Below are positions 49,431-58,810 of a DNA stretch of 64,000 nucleotides, piece after piece. The DNA is from Citrobacter freundii (lineage in GTDB: Bacteria > Pseudomonadota > Gammaproteobacteria > Enterobacterales > Enterobacteriaceae): assembly GCF_029717145.1 (NCBI RefSeq), contig NZ_CP099222.1, positions 4,216,001 to 4,280,000 on the forward strand. Direction: 5' to 3'. The translations under genes were made by a program, and so were the position numbers. How positions within the stretch are numbered: position 1 is the first letter of the stretch; the number at the start of each line of letters is the position of its first letter. The notes below the pieces were generated by a model. It ran no database searches and was not told the origin of the DNA. It saw only the letters and a list, made by a program, of their open reading frames with translations.

Positions 49431-51578
49431 ATGAAAAAAGTCGTCACGGTTTGCCCATATTGCGCATCAGGTTGCAAAATCAACCTGGTGGTCGATAACG
49501 GCAAAATCGTCCGGGCTGAGGCGGCGCAGGGGAAAACCAACCAGGGTACCCTGTGTCTGAAGGGCTATTATGGCTGGGATTTTATCAACGATACCCAGAT
49601 CCTAACCCCTCGCCTGAAAACCCCAATGATCCGTCGCCAACGTGGCGGCAAACTGGAATCTGTTTCCTGGGATGAAGCGCTGGATTACGTGGCAACTCGC
49701 CTGAGCGCCATCAAAGCGAAGTATGGCCCGGATGCTATTCAGACGACCGGTTCATCTCGCGGAACGGGTAATGAAACCAACTATGTAATGCAAAAATTCG
49801 CACGCGCCGTTATTGGTACCAATAACGTTGACTGCTGCGCTCGCGTCTGACACGGCCCTTCGGTTGCAGGTCTGCACCAATCGGTCGGTAACGGCGCAAT
49901 GAGTAATGCGATTAACGAAATTGATAACACCGATTTAGTGTTTATTTTCGGGTACAACCCGGCGGATTCCCACCCTATCGTGGCGAATCACGTGATTAAC
50001 GCTAAACGTAACGGGGCGAAAATTATCGTCTGCGATCCGCGCAAAATTGAAACCGCGCGCATTGCCGACATGCACATCGCGTTAAGAAACGGCTCGAATA
50101 TCGCGCTGCTCAACGCTATGGGTCATGTCATCATCGAAGAAAAACTGTACGACCAGGCGTTCGTGGCCTCACGTACGGAAGGCTTCGAAGAGTACAGCAA
50201 GATCGTCGAAGGCTATACGCCGGAGTCCGTCGAAGACATTACTGGCGTGAGCGCACAGGAAATTCGTCAGGCTGCACGTATGTATGCATCGGCAAAAAGC
50301 GCGGCTATCCTGTGGGGCATGGGCGTGACCCAGTTCTATCAGGGCGTGGAAACCGTGCGTTCACTGACCAGCCTCGCCATGCTGACCGGCAACCTCGGTA
50401 AGCCAAGCGTGGGCGTTAACCCGGTTCGTGGCCAGAACAACGTTCAGGGCGCGTGCGACATGGGTGCGCTGCCGGATACCTATCCGGGCTATCAGTACGT
50501 TAAGTTCCCGGAAAACCGCGAGAAGTTTGCTAAAGCCTGGGGCGTAGAAAGCCTGCCTGCCCATACCGGCTATCGCATCAGCGAGCTGCCGCACCGTGCG
50601 GCGCATGGCGAAGTGCGCGCGGCGTACATTATGGGTGAAGATCCATTACAGACCGATGCTGAACTGTCCGCAGTGCGCAAAGGTTTTGCGGATCTGGAAC
50701 TGGTCATCGTGCAGGATATCTTCATGACCAAAACCGCCGCTGCCGCAGACGTTATTTTACCGTCTACGTCATGGGGTGAGCATGAAGGCGTCTACTCTGC
50801 GGCTGACCGTGGCTTCCAGCGCTTCTTTAAAGCAGTTGAGCCGAAGTGGGATCTGAAAACGGACTGGCAGATTATCAGTGAAATTGCTACCCGTATGGGC
50901 TACCCGATGCACTACAACAACACCCAGGAAATCTGGGATGAGTTGCGCGGCCTGTGCCCGGATTTCTACGGCGCCACCTACGAGAAGATGGGCGAACTGG
51001 GCTATATCCAGTGGCCTTGCCGCGACACCTCGGATGCCGATCAGGGCACGTCTTACCTCTTCAAAGAGAAGTTTGACACCCCGAACGGTCTGGCACAGTT
51101 CTTTACCTGCGACTGGGTTGCGCCAATCGACAAGCTGACCGACGAGTACCCGATGGTCCTGTCGACGGTGCGCGAAGTCGGCCACTACTCTTGCCGTTCA
51201 ATGACCGGCAACTGTGCGGCGCTGGCGGCATTAGCGGATGAACCGGGGTACGCCCAGATCAACACCGCCGATGCTGAACGTCTGGGCATTCAGGATGAAG
51301 AGCTGGTGTGGGTTAACTCGCGTAAAGGTCGTGTCATCACGCGTGCAGCAGTCAGCGATCGCCCGAACAAAGGCGCGATTTACATGACCTACCAGTGGTG
51401 GATTGGGGCCTGTAATGAACTGGTCACCGAGAACCTGAGTCCGATTACCAAAACGCCAGAGTACAAGTACTGTGCCGTCAACGTTGAGCGCATTGCCGAT
51501 CAGCGTGCTGCCGAGCAGTATGTGATTGATGAGTACACCAAGCTAAAAGCCAGTCTGCGCGAAAGCGCGATGGGCTGA
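49431..51578 (+). CDS. fdhF: Formate dehydrogenase H, selenoprotein FdhF
   Basis: Molybdenum and selenocysteine enzyme that oxidises formate as part of the formate hydrogenlyase complex. The in-frame TGA at 49848-49850 is codon 140 and is read as selenocysteine, which splits an otherwise continuous 715-residue frame; the two parts read as separate ORFs otherwise. The N terminus has the [4Fe-4S] motif CPYCASGC plus a further Cys near 42. The segment following U140 is H-G-P-S-V, as expected. The length equals E. coli FdhF. A SECIS hairpin follows the TGA and a sigma-54 promoter precedes the gene. Confidence 0.97.
49848..49887 (+). promoter_or_regulatory. SECIS element and UGA selenocysteine codon of fdhF
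   Basis: Directly after the TGA the sequence forms the bacterial SelB-binding hairpin, with the loop region GGTTGCAGGTCTGCACC. It nearly equals the E. coli fdhF element, with one visible change in the first stem (CCCTTCGG for CCCATCGG). Confidence 0.92.
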
Positions 51579-51581
51579 TCT

Positions 51582-51668
51582 GCCGGATGGCGGCATGAAT
51601 GCCTTATCCGGCCTACGACCTGTTTCCACTGTAGGCCTGATAAGATGCGTTGGCATCGCCATCAGGCA
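51582..51668. repeat. BIME after fdhF
   Basis: Two opposite REP units (GCCGGATGGCGG ... and GTAGGCCTGATAAG ... CATCAGGC) start 4 bases after the fdhF stop. Confidence 0.85.
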
Positions 51669-51679
51669 TTTTCCTTACA

Positions 51680-51707
51680 ACGGTCTCCATTCGGAGGCCG
51701 TTTTTTT
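51680..51707 (+). terminator. Rho-independent terminator of fdhF
   Basis: ACGGTCTCC pairs with GGAGGCCGT (one G-T pair) around loop ATTC, followed by a run of seven T. It follows fdhF and the BIME and precedes yjcO. Confidence 0.9.
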
Positions 51708-51760
51708 ATGCAAATAATCTCTCTATACTGTTCGTTCCCTACTCTAAATCTAAAAATAAG

Positions 51761-52444
51761 ATGAAACGACTTTTCGCCTTGATGGTGTTATTGACATGTT
51801 TTGCCCATGCCGAAGAACCAGGTAGCCAGTTCCTGAAGGCCGCCGAGGCTGGAGACAGACGCGCACAATACTTTCTCGCCGATACCTGGTTTAGTTCAGG
51901 CGATTTGAGTAAAGCCGAATACTGGGCGCAAAAGGCTGCCGACAATGGCGATTCGGACGCCTGGGCTCTGTTGGCACAAATTAAAATTACCAATCCAGTC
52001 AGTCTGGATTATCCGCAAGCCAAAACGCTGGCTGAAAAAGCGGCCCAGGCGGGCAGTAAGAGCGGCGAAATTACACTGGCACGTATCCTGGTCAATACCC
52101 AGGCGGGGCGTACCGATTACCCCAAAGCCATTACGCTGTTACAAAACGCCTCGGAGAATCTGGAGAGCGACTCAGCCGTTGATGCGCAGATGCTGCTCGG
52201 CCTGATTTACGCCAACGGCGTGGGCATTCCCGCAGACGATGACAAAGCCACCTGGTATTTCAAACGCAGCTCGGCCATTTCGCGTACCGGGTATTCCGAG
52301 TACTGGGCCGGGATGATGTTCTTAAACGGTGAGCAGGGTTTTATTGAGAAGAATAAACAGAAGGCGCTGCACTGGTTGAATCTGAGCTGTACGGAAGGGT
52401 TTGATACCGGCTGCGAAGAGTTTGATAAGCTGAGCGCGGGGTAA
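51761..52444 (+). CDS. yjcO: Sel1-repeat exported protein YjcO
   Basis: Predicted periplasmic protein, 227 residues. The start at 51761 gives MKRLFALMVLLTCFAHAEE, a short signal peptide; the longer frame from 51650 begins in the fdhF terminator. The mature part is a chain of Sel1-like tetratricopeptide repeats (AGDRRAQYFLADTWFSSGD, QMLLGLIYANGVGIPADDD). Function is unknown, probably protein-protein contact. The ribosome site is weak. Confidence 0.9.
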   Translation: MKRLFALMVLLTCFAHAEEPGSQFLKAAEAGDRRAQYFLADTWFSSGDLSKAEYWAQKAADNGDSDAWALLAQIKITNPVSLDYPQAKTLAEKAAQAGSKSGEITLARILVNTQAGRTDYPKAITLLQNASENLESDSAVDAQMLLGLIYANGVGIPADDDKATWYFKRSSAISRTGYSEYWAGMMFLNGEQGFIEKNKQKALHWLNLSCTEGFDTGCEEFDKLSAG

Positions 52445-52463
52445 CGCTCGCACCAGCCGTGTC

Positions 52464-52487
52464 TCCTCGCCCCTTTGGGGAGAGGAG
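52464..52487. repeat. Hairpin after yjcO
   Basis: CTCCTCGCCCC pairs with GGGGAGAGGAG around a short loop (one bulged base). It lies between convergent yjcO and the effector gene and may end transcription on either strand, though no strong T-run follows. The rest of the 229-base gap shows no gene I can support. Confidence 0.6.
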
Positions 52488-52673
52488 ACTCATCGTGTCC
52501 AACAGAATGTTCACCCCAAAAACGGAGAGCGTCCAATTCGGGCATATCCCTCCGGTTGAGGCAGAGCGAGAATATTATGCTTCACTTACAGGTCAAAAAA
52601 ATAGCAGCCTGAGTCGGAAACAAAATCTCTCCAAGAAAACCGGGGCGGTTCTGATCCGAACTAATCTTCATGT

Positions 52674-54380
52674 TCAGTTCTTATAGTGAGGATTGTAGTG
52701 GTTTACTGAGTGTGTCCGGGATGAGGACAGAGCGCGGATTAGACGCCTCACTGATATGGACTGCGCCGTGCCGCTTCCGGTGATGTTAAACCACCACTGC
52801 TTCGACGCATCCGTGACCGGCGTTGTAGCTTCCCGCGAAAGCATGTACTGAGCATCCAGCGTCGCTGACATGGTGCTAAATGTCCCCGACTCTGCGGTCG
52901 CCGGGCGGGCGTATAATATTTTTCCTTTTGGCGCCAGAACCGTTCGTTTTTCCCCCTTTACGCCTTCCGGGTTGCCTAAAAACGCCGGCATCTTCGGGTC
53001 TGTACTCAGGACCTCAAGATGGACAAACCATTCACGTTCAGCCTGGCCACTCTCCCTGCCGGGATACTCCTCACATCCCATAAATCCGACCGGCGTTCCG
53101 GCGCTGACCTTCCATTCATCCGTTTCTTCCACCGTCTGTACCGCGTCAAAAACGCCTCTGTCCTTTGCCTTCTGCATCCATGCAGGCATCAGTGCCTGTA
53201 TTTCACCGTCCGGCTCCATCAGTGCCGGGTCCAGCGTCACCCAGTACTGCTTCTCTTCCATTTTTCCGTCTTTCACCACATGAACCAGACCGAACGTAGT
53301 CAGGGTTACCTCACCACTTCTTTTTGTCACATAAAAACGTCCGGTACCCGATGACACAAAGCGGGCTTTCTCGTTGAGACTGCCCCCGGCACTCGCCGGA
53401 GCTTTGTACTGCTGAGTATCCCCTTCCTCCTGACCGTCCGGGAGACCATTTTCCCCTTCGGTGTATTTGCGCAGTAGTATCCCGTTGTGACCGTCCCTGA
53501 CTTTATAGCAAGGGGAGGTTGGATAATCTTTAACCGGCGCCAGATGCATGTACAGACTGTAAAATTCCAGCCAGCTTTTTTCATTTTCAGGGTCAGGCTG
53601 ACACTGCGATTTCACCAGAACGAAAGTGCTACTGTAGCGGAGTTCCTGCCCTTTATAGGGGCCTTTCAGATAGTCATTGTTTATCCGGTACGCCACAATG
53701 GTGCCATCGGCCATAAACTGGAGAGGAACCGGCTCTCCGGTACTGAGTGTATCCGGGGTGAGGGCAGAGCGCGGATTAGACACCTCACTGATATGTACTG
53801 CACCGTGCCACAGTCCGTTACCTCCCAGTAGCCAGGTTCCGTGTGCTTCTGCGTCAATAAGCAGCATTATCTCGTCCAGAGAACGAAACGCTTTTCCGTC
53901 TTTATCCCTGATGGGGTAACAGATATTCAGTTTGGTGCCTGTTGCATTATTACCCTGCTTTCCATTCTCCGAAACATCTTCATGTCGATAGAAAACACAT
54001 GTAGGCTTCGCCTTTCGATAATCGCCACTAGGATAATAACCATTATTCTGTTTAAAATCTGACACCCATTGCTGTCCATTAAACATCGCCATATGGCCAT
54101 ATGTGTGGTCTCTTTTAATTTCTCCAGCAGGGAAGTCTGCTTTTCTTACCCCCTGAATAATAACCACATCACCAGAAATAAAATTACCGCCAGGTGATAT
54201 AACTTTAAAACCTCTTTCCAGTAATGCATTACCGTAATCTTTTGCTCCTACTATAGGAGACCATGCTTCAATATTCCCGCCAGCACTGATTGCATTTTTA
54301 ACATACCGTGCACAATATCCGACTGATCCCTGCTCAGCATTGCTATTTAAATGTTCAACAGCTTTACTCACGTCCCACAT
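52674..54380 (-). CDS. Putative type VI secretion amidase effector
   Basis: A 568-residue protein lying downstream of vgrG and the DUF3828 gene. The N-terminal ~130 residues look like an NlpC/P60- or CHAP-type cysteine amidase: Cys23 in GYCARYV, His96 in TYGHMAMFNG and Asp108 in WVSDFK form a plausible catalytic set. The remaining 430 residues are unrecognised; stretches such as FYSLYMHLAPV and PVGFMGCEEYPG...WFVHLEV resemble a degenerate M23-peptidase/SH3-like fold. AAGGA precedes the ATG. No signal peptide, as expected for VgrG-loaded cargo. The last ~27 residues are a frame-shifted copy of internal sequence (see findings), so the C terminus may not be native. Confidence 0.65.
   Translation of the reverse strand: MWDVSKAVEHLNSNAEQGSVGYCARYVKNAISAGGNIEAWSPIVGAKDYGNALLERGFKVISPGGNFISGDVVIIQGVRKADFPAGEIKRDHTYGHMAMFNGQQWVSDFKQNNGYYPSGDYRKAKPTCVFYRHEDVSENGKQGNNATGTKLNICYPIRDKDGKAFRSLDEIMLLIDAEAHGTWLLGGNGLWHGAVHISEVSNPRSALTPDTLSTGEPVPLQFMADGTIVAYRINNDYLKGPYKGQELRYSSTFVLVKSQCQPDPENEKSWLEFYSLYMHLAPVKDYPTSPCYKVRDGHNGILLRKYTEGENGLPDGQEEGDTQQYKAPASAGGSLNEKARFVSSGTGRFYVTKRSGEVTLTTFGLVHVVKDGKMEEKQYWVTLDPALMEPDGEIQALMPAWMQKAKDRGVFDAVQTVEETDEWKVSAGTPVGFMGCEEYPGRESGQAEREWFVHLEVLSTDPKMPAFLGNPEGVKGEKRTVLAPKGKILYARPATAESGTFSTMSATLDAQYMLSREATTPVTDASKQWWFNITGSGTAQSISVRRLIRALSSSRTHSVNHYNPHYKN
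52704..52772. repeat. Out-of-frame partial copy at the effector 3' end
   Basis: These 69 bases match 53741-53809 of the same gene at about 63 positions, in the same orientation but 1,037 bases apart, so they are not in the same reading frame. In the alternative frame the minus strand encodes HGAVHISEASNPRSVLIPDT, nearly identical to internal HGAVHISEVSNPRSALTPDT. Confidence 0.85.
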
Positions 54381-54405
54381 GGTATGTCCTTATATACAAA
54401 ACTTG

Positions 54406-54864
54406 TTAACCGGCAGGTTGTACAGAATTAATTTTCCAACAAGATTCATGATTAAGTTCCACTTTGTAGTTATTCAATGAATCCTTTTCCCCCAAAGAAA
54501 GCTTTACCTCAGTTTTATTGTGGTTTTGCTTAACGACTCTGGCATTGATGTACATTAACCAGGATCCAAAAAAGTCCTGTGAATACGTAAAATAATCATA
54601 ATCAGTCTCACCACGTAACTGCTGCTCCCGCAATTTACTAAGCAGCGATGAACTAACCCATTTATTTAATTCAGATGTATCACCATTATATTTCCGTGTT
54701 AGAGGATATCTTTTATCTTTAATTTCATTAAGGTACCAACTATAAAATCGAAAGACGGTTTCCTGCGGCAATAGACATTCAATATCTGCAGCTATCACTT
54801 TATTAAGAGGAAGAGTGATTAATAAAATCGTCAATAAAAAATTTTTCAAACTCATATTCCTCAT
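54406..54864 (-). CDS. Putative periplasmic immunity protein, DUF3828-like
   Basis: A 152-residue exported protein with signal peptide (about 1-26, LKNFLLTILLITLPLNKVIA) and a mature part resembling the DUF3828 family (ETVFRFYSWYLNEIKDKRYPL near the N terminus; ESCWKINSV at the end). Location beside a putative peptidoglycan-cutting effector suggests it protects the periplasm against it. GAGGG precedes ATG 54864. It is unusual in lying upstream of the effector. Base composition is AT-rich relative to neighbours, which suggests horizontal gain. Confidence 0.65.
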   Translation of the reverse strand: MRNMSLKNFLLTILLITLPLNKVIAADIECLLPQETVFRFYSWYLNEIKDKRYPLTRKYNGDTSELNKWVSSSLLSKLREQQLRGETDYDYFTYSQDFFGSWLMYINARVVKQNHNKTEVKLSLGEKDSLNNYKVELNHESCWKINSVQPAG

Positions 54865-54874
54865 AAATTATCCC

Positions 54875-55054
54875 TCATTGTGAAATCTTTCCCTGACGAT
54901 GTAGCGGTACCGGTTCACTGATATAGCTCCCTCCATACGACAAGTCATTCTCACCCGGCAACTCGGTTCTGTGCGCTTCGACGTCAACAAGCCGCATTAT
55001 CTCATTCAGGGAACGAAATTCTTTTCCGTTTGTATCCCTGATGAGGTAACTCAT
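54875..55054 (-). pseudogene. 59-codon remnant of an effector-like gene
   Basis: The minus strand reads MSYLIRDTNGKEFRSLNEIM...RLVDVEAHRTELPG...SEPVPLHRQGKISQ. The first half is a close copy of effector residues IRDKDGKAFRSLDEIMLLIDAEAHGTWLLG, and the end (EPVPLHRQGKISQ) resembles the VgrG C terminus (LVPPQRQGRFSR). It has no strong ribosome site and lies between vgrG and the immunity gene. It is most likely debris from an earlier effector cassette. Confidence 0.75.
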
Positions 55055-55071
55055 TTTAATGTGTTCAGTCC

Positions 55072-57267
55072 CTATCGTGAGAATCTTCCCTGCCGTTGTG
55101 GCGGTACCAGGTTCTGTGAGGGACTATTAAACGCGTCCTGGACGCTTTTTCGTGGCGACCCCGCATCCTCCGCACCAGAAACACCAGCACTTTCATCTGG
55201 TAGCGCCCTCAACACAGCTGGTTGCAGTGTCGATATCGGTGTACCCGGACTCCCCCCGCTGTTCAGGTTTATCTTCGGCCCCATAATGTCCACGCCACCG
55301 GGATGGATCACCACAAACGAACCGCCCACCTTCAGGGTGATGCTGCCGCTACTCTCCAGCACGACAGCTTCCCGGGCCTTTATCCCCAGTGCACCCGCCA
55401 CCTTCCGCGCCAGGTCGCCCTTCACCTCCAGACTGTGACTGCCTTCCACCAGGCTGATATGGTCCCCGCTGGTTTTATGCTCCTGCTTCCCTTCCACCGT
55501 TACTTTCCGGTCATTCGCCACATACAACCCGTCGTCATGGCTGATGCTCACCATCCGGTCATTCTTCACTTTCAGCGTCTGGTCGTTGCGCACCGTGATG
55601 CTGCGGTCATGCGCCACGGTGATGGTCTGGTCATGCCCTGCGGCATTCTCCTTACCCACCTTCACCGTCTGCCCGAGTCCGATGGTAATACTCTGGTTAT
55701 TGCCGGTGGTTTCTGTGTGGTCCACTTTCACGTCGGTGGTGCGGTTATTCAGCACTTCGGTATCCATGTTCTTCTGCGCATGGATATACACCTGCTCGTT
55801 ACCCGTCGCATCCTCAAAGCGCAGTTCATTAAATCCCCCGCCTTTACAGGTTTTCGAGCGGATAGTCATCTGTGTTTTTGTGCCGGGCAGGTCTCCGGGG
55901 GTACGGTTATCTTCATGGTAGGTGCGACCCATCACGATGGGCTGGTCCGGGTCGCCGTTGAGAAAGTCGACAATCACTTCCTGGCCCACGCGGGGAACAG
56001 CGAGGTTGCCGAACCCGGCTCCGGCCCATGCCTGTGATACCCGTATCCAGCAGGAGCTGTTTTCCGTTCCGTCCTGATAGCGGTCCCAGAGAAACTTCAG
56101 ACGTACCCGGCCATATTCGTCGCAGAAGATTTCTTCGCCCGCCGGACCGGTGACCACAGCACTCTGCGGGCCGTCAACGGAAGGTTTTGACAGGGGGGAG
56201 GTCCGCCATGTCCGGTCTGCCGGAATCACGTCGAATGCATTGCTGAGCGTGGTGCCTTCCCCCTGGCTGCCATGCTGTGCCTGCGGCTGCTCACCTTTCA
56301 GAACGCAGCCTGTCACCTGCCATTCCCGGTTCAGCGTGGGCGAAGGGTGGCCGGTCAGGGTGAAGCGCTTTCCGGGCCACAGTTTCGGGGAATTGCTCAC
56401 ACAGGCTGCCGTTTCGGCACCGTTGCGCCAGCCTTCTGTTTTATAGCGGGTGAAATTTTGTCCGTGCGATTCATCCTTGAATCGACCGGGATAATCAAAA
56501 ATCTCGTACTGTGACAACTGTCCGTTCAGGTTGTCGGCTTTATGGCCGTAATATCCGGGCCAGTCGGGGACCTTAAAGGTGTAGTCCTGACTCTGCACGG
56601 AAGAGGGGCTGACGGTGGCTTCATAGCGGAACGTGCTGATGTATTCCCTGGGGACTTCGCGGGTACCGGGGTTAAAGGGCATTTCCCCCAGAGTGGAAAC
56701 CCCGGCCACATCATCACAGAGCACCAGTTTTTGTTCAGGACCGGTCGGGTGTAACCAGTCAAAATAGAAAATACCTTCTTCGGCCCACAGGCGGGTGAGA
56801 AAAGCGAGGTCGGTCTCGCCGTACTGGACGCAGAATTCCCGTGCCGGATGGGATTCATAGAAGGAAGGCACCCAGTCAGTGACGCCATTTTCAGTGAGCA
56901 GGGTGGAGGAAATGGCCTGGATATCCTGCTGCTGAAAGATACGGAAGTTCTGGCGCAACCCTGCCCGCCAGAGCGGGGGAGAGAGGGTCAGGGTGTAATT
57001 CATCTGCCAGTCGTTGTTTTCCCCGCTTTCCATCCCGGTAATGATGCCGTGGAGGTAGCGCAGTGGGGTGTTACCCTGCCAGACGGTGAGGGTGGCGCTC
57101 TTTTCAAGAAAATAAGGTGCGGTGAGGCCAGACCGGTCGCTGGCAATATCGACACGGAGTAAAAAAGGGGTGGAGAGACTCTGGTAGAGGGTGAAGCTGA
57201 CGACGGCGGTTGCCGTCTCCGCTAATCCATCCACATCCAGCGTAAAGCGCAGTCCCTGCTGTGGCAT
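55072..57267 (-). CDS. vgrG: Type VI secretion spike protein VgrG
   Basis: Spike-tip protein of a type VI secretion system, 731 residues from ATG 57267 (GGAGAG upstream). The N-terminal gp27-like part includes VSFTLYQSLSTPFLLRVDI; the gp5-like OB-fold follows (GEEIFCDEYGRVRLKFLWDR and QAWAGAGFGNLAVPRVGQEVIVDFLNGDPDQP near 400-460); a DUF2345-type beta-helix with repeated VKVDHTETTGN- and ITVAHDRSITV-like units is near 520-640. No C-terminal effector fusion is seen. No other T6SS genes are in the window, so it is an orphan vgrG served by a system elsewhere. Confidence 0.93.
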   Translation of the reverse strand: MPQQGLRFTLDVDGLAETATAVVSFTLYQSLSTPFLLRVDIASDRSGLTAPYFLEKSATLTVWQGNTPLRYLHGIITGMESGENNDWQMNYTLTLSPPLWRAGLRQNFRIFQQQDIQAISSTLLTENGVTDWVPSFYESHPAREFCVQYGETDLAFLTRLWAEEGIFYFDWLHPTGPEQKLVLCDDVAGVSTLGEMPFNPGTREVPREYISTFRYEATVSPSSVQSQDYTFKVPDWPGYYGHKADNLNGQLSQYEIFDYPGRFKDESHGQNFTRYKTEGWRNGAETAACVSNSPKLWPGKRFTLTGHPSPTLNREWQVTGCVLKGEQPQAQHGSQGEGTTLSNAFDVIPADRTWRTSPLSKPSVDGPQSAVVTGPAGEEIFCDEYGRVRLKFLWDRYQDGTENSSCWIRVSQAWAGAGFGNLAVPRVGQEVIVDFLNGDPDQPIVMGRTYHEDNRTPGDLPGTKTQMTIRSKTCKGGGFNELRFEDATGNEQVYIHAQKNMDTEVLNNRTTDVKVDHTETTGNNQSITIGLGQTVKVGKENAAGHDQTITVAHDRSITVRNDQTLKVKNDRMVSISHDDGLYVANDRKVTVEGKQEHKTSGDHISLVEGSHSLEVKGDLARKVAGALGIKAREAVVLESSGSITLKVGGSFVVIHPGGVDIMGPKINLNSGGSPGTPISTLQPAVLRALPDESAGVSGAEDAGSPRKSVQDAFNSPSQNLVPPQRQGRFSR

Positions 57268-57457
57268 AAGTATCTCTCCGCGAAATATCATCCGGGAGGC
57301 ACCATACGCCAGTAAAGTCAGTACAGGTAGAACAGAAAGGGTCGTCTGGCTGAGTTTCGGAAAACGTTTAGTTTCCTTTTTATTGCAGGGTATAAGTCAT
57401 AAAAAATACATACGCAAACTTAATTGTTAAAACCAAATGTGGTGTCAGGATCTCCCA

Positions 57458-57487
57458 AAAAACAACGCCGGGCATGTCCGGCGTTGT
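57458..57487 (-). terminator. Rho-independent terminator of gltP
   Basis: On the minus strand CAACGCCGG pairs with CCGGCGTTG around a 6-base loop, followed by a run of at least five T. It lies just after the gltP stop. Confidence 0.9.
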
Positions 57488-57496
57488 TGTTTCTAT

Positions 57497-58810
57497 TTAC
57501 TGGTCAGCGGTCTTATCAAAACGCCCCAATACTTCGCGCTCATAGGCCAGCGCTTTTTTACGGTCAAATTTGTGTTCCCACTTGGCGATAACCAGTACCG
57601 CCAACGCGTTACCCACCACGTTCAGCGCAGTACGCGCCATGTCGAGGATACGGTCAACACCGGCGATAAATGCCAGACCTTCCAGCGGAATACCCACGCT
57701 ACCCAGCGTAGCCAACAGCACCACAAACGACACGCCCGGCACACCCGCGATCCCTTTCGAGGTCACCATCAGCGTCAGCACCAGTACGATTTCCTGCCAC
57801 AACGACAGGTCAATGCCGTACAGCTGGGCGATAAAAATCGCGGCGATACTCTGGTACAGCGTCGAACCGTCAAGGTTGAACGAATACCCGGTCGGCACCA
57901 CAAAACTGGTGATGGAGGCCGGTGCGCCATAGGCTTCCATCTTCTCAATAATACGCGGCAGCACGCTCTCAGAGCTGGCGGTAGAGTAGGCCAGAATCAG
58001 TTCGTCTTTCAGGATACGAATCAGGATCCAGATGCTCAAACCGCACACGCGCGCCACGATACCGAGCACCACCAGCGCGAAAAACAGGATGGCGAAATGC
58101 ACCAGCAGCACCAGCTTCGCCAGCGGCCACAGGGAGGCAAAACCGAAGTTCGCCACGGTGACGGCGATCAGCGCAAAGACACCGACCGGCGCATAACGCA
58201 TCACCATGTGCGTCACTTTAAACATCGTTTCAGAGATGGAACGGAACACGGTCACCAGCGGTTCGCGGTGAGTGGCCGGCAGTGAAGACAGGCCCAGACC
58301 AAACAGCACCGAGAAGAAGATAATCGGCAGCATGTCGCCTTTCGCCATCGACGCAACGATGTTGGTCGGCACCAGTGACAAAATCGTACCCATCAGGCCA
58401 TGCGCGTGGCTCTGCACTTCTGCGGTTGTACTTTGATATTTCGAAATATCCACGGTCGCCAGCTGCGACATATCGACACCGGTACCAGGCTGGAACACAT
58501 TCGCCAGCGTGATGCCGAGGATAATTGCCACGGTGGTGATCACTTCGAAATAGATAATGGTTTTGGCGCCAATACGACCCAGCTGTTTGGCATCACCGAC
58601 CCCGGCAATACCGACGATCAACGTGGAGATAACTATCGGCACAACAATCATTTTGATCAGGTGGATAAAGATATCCCCTGCCGGAGACAGCAGGTTAACT
58701 ACCAGCCATTCGCGGCTGTCACTGTGATAATGCAGGTAACTCCCCAGCAAAATGCCCAGCACCATGGCGATCAAAATCTGCCAGGCCAGGCTGACTTTCA
58801 AATTTTTCAT
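57497..58810 (-). CDS. gltP: Glutamate/aspartate:H+ symporter GltP
   Basis: Inner-membrane DAACS-family symporter, 437 residues. Family motifs: FVVPTGYSFNLDGSTLYQS near 290-308, the serine-rich stretch STASSESVLPRI near 270-280 and AGVPGVSFVVLLATLG near 350-365. It has about eight membrane segments and two re-entrant loops by family. Same position next to the nrf operon as in E. coli. GGAAG precedes the ATG. Confidence 0.96.
   Translation of the reverse strand: MKNLKVSLAWQILIAMVLGILLGSYLHYHSDSREWLVVNLLSPAGDIFIHLIKMIVVPIVISTLIVGIAGVGDAKQLGRIGAKTIIYFEVITTVAIILGITLANVFQPGTGVDMSQLATVDISKYQSTTAEVQSHAHGLMGTILSLVPTNIVASMAKGDMLPIIFFSVLFGLGLSSLPATHREPLVTVFRSISETMFKVTHMVMRYAPVGVFALIAVTVANFGFASLWPLAKLVLLVHFAILFFALVVLGIVARVCGLSIWILIRILKDELILAYSTASSESVLPRIIEKMEAYGAPASITSFVVPTGYSFNLDGSTLYQSIAAIFIAQLYGIDLSLWQEIVLVLTLMVTSKGIAGVPGVSFVVLLATLGSVGIPLEGLAFIAGVDRILDMARTALNVVGNALAVLVIAKWEHKFDRKKALAYEREVLGRFDKTADQ

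Noticed and set aside
49431-49850. A 139-residue truncated formate dehydrogenase followed by a second gene
   Set aside because: The TGA is codon 140 selenocysteine with a SECIS, so it is one gene.
52459-52686. 75-codon ORF after yjcO
   Set aside because: It starts in a hairpin, runs into the effector gene on the other strand and has no recognisable features.
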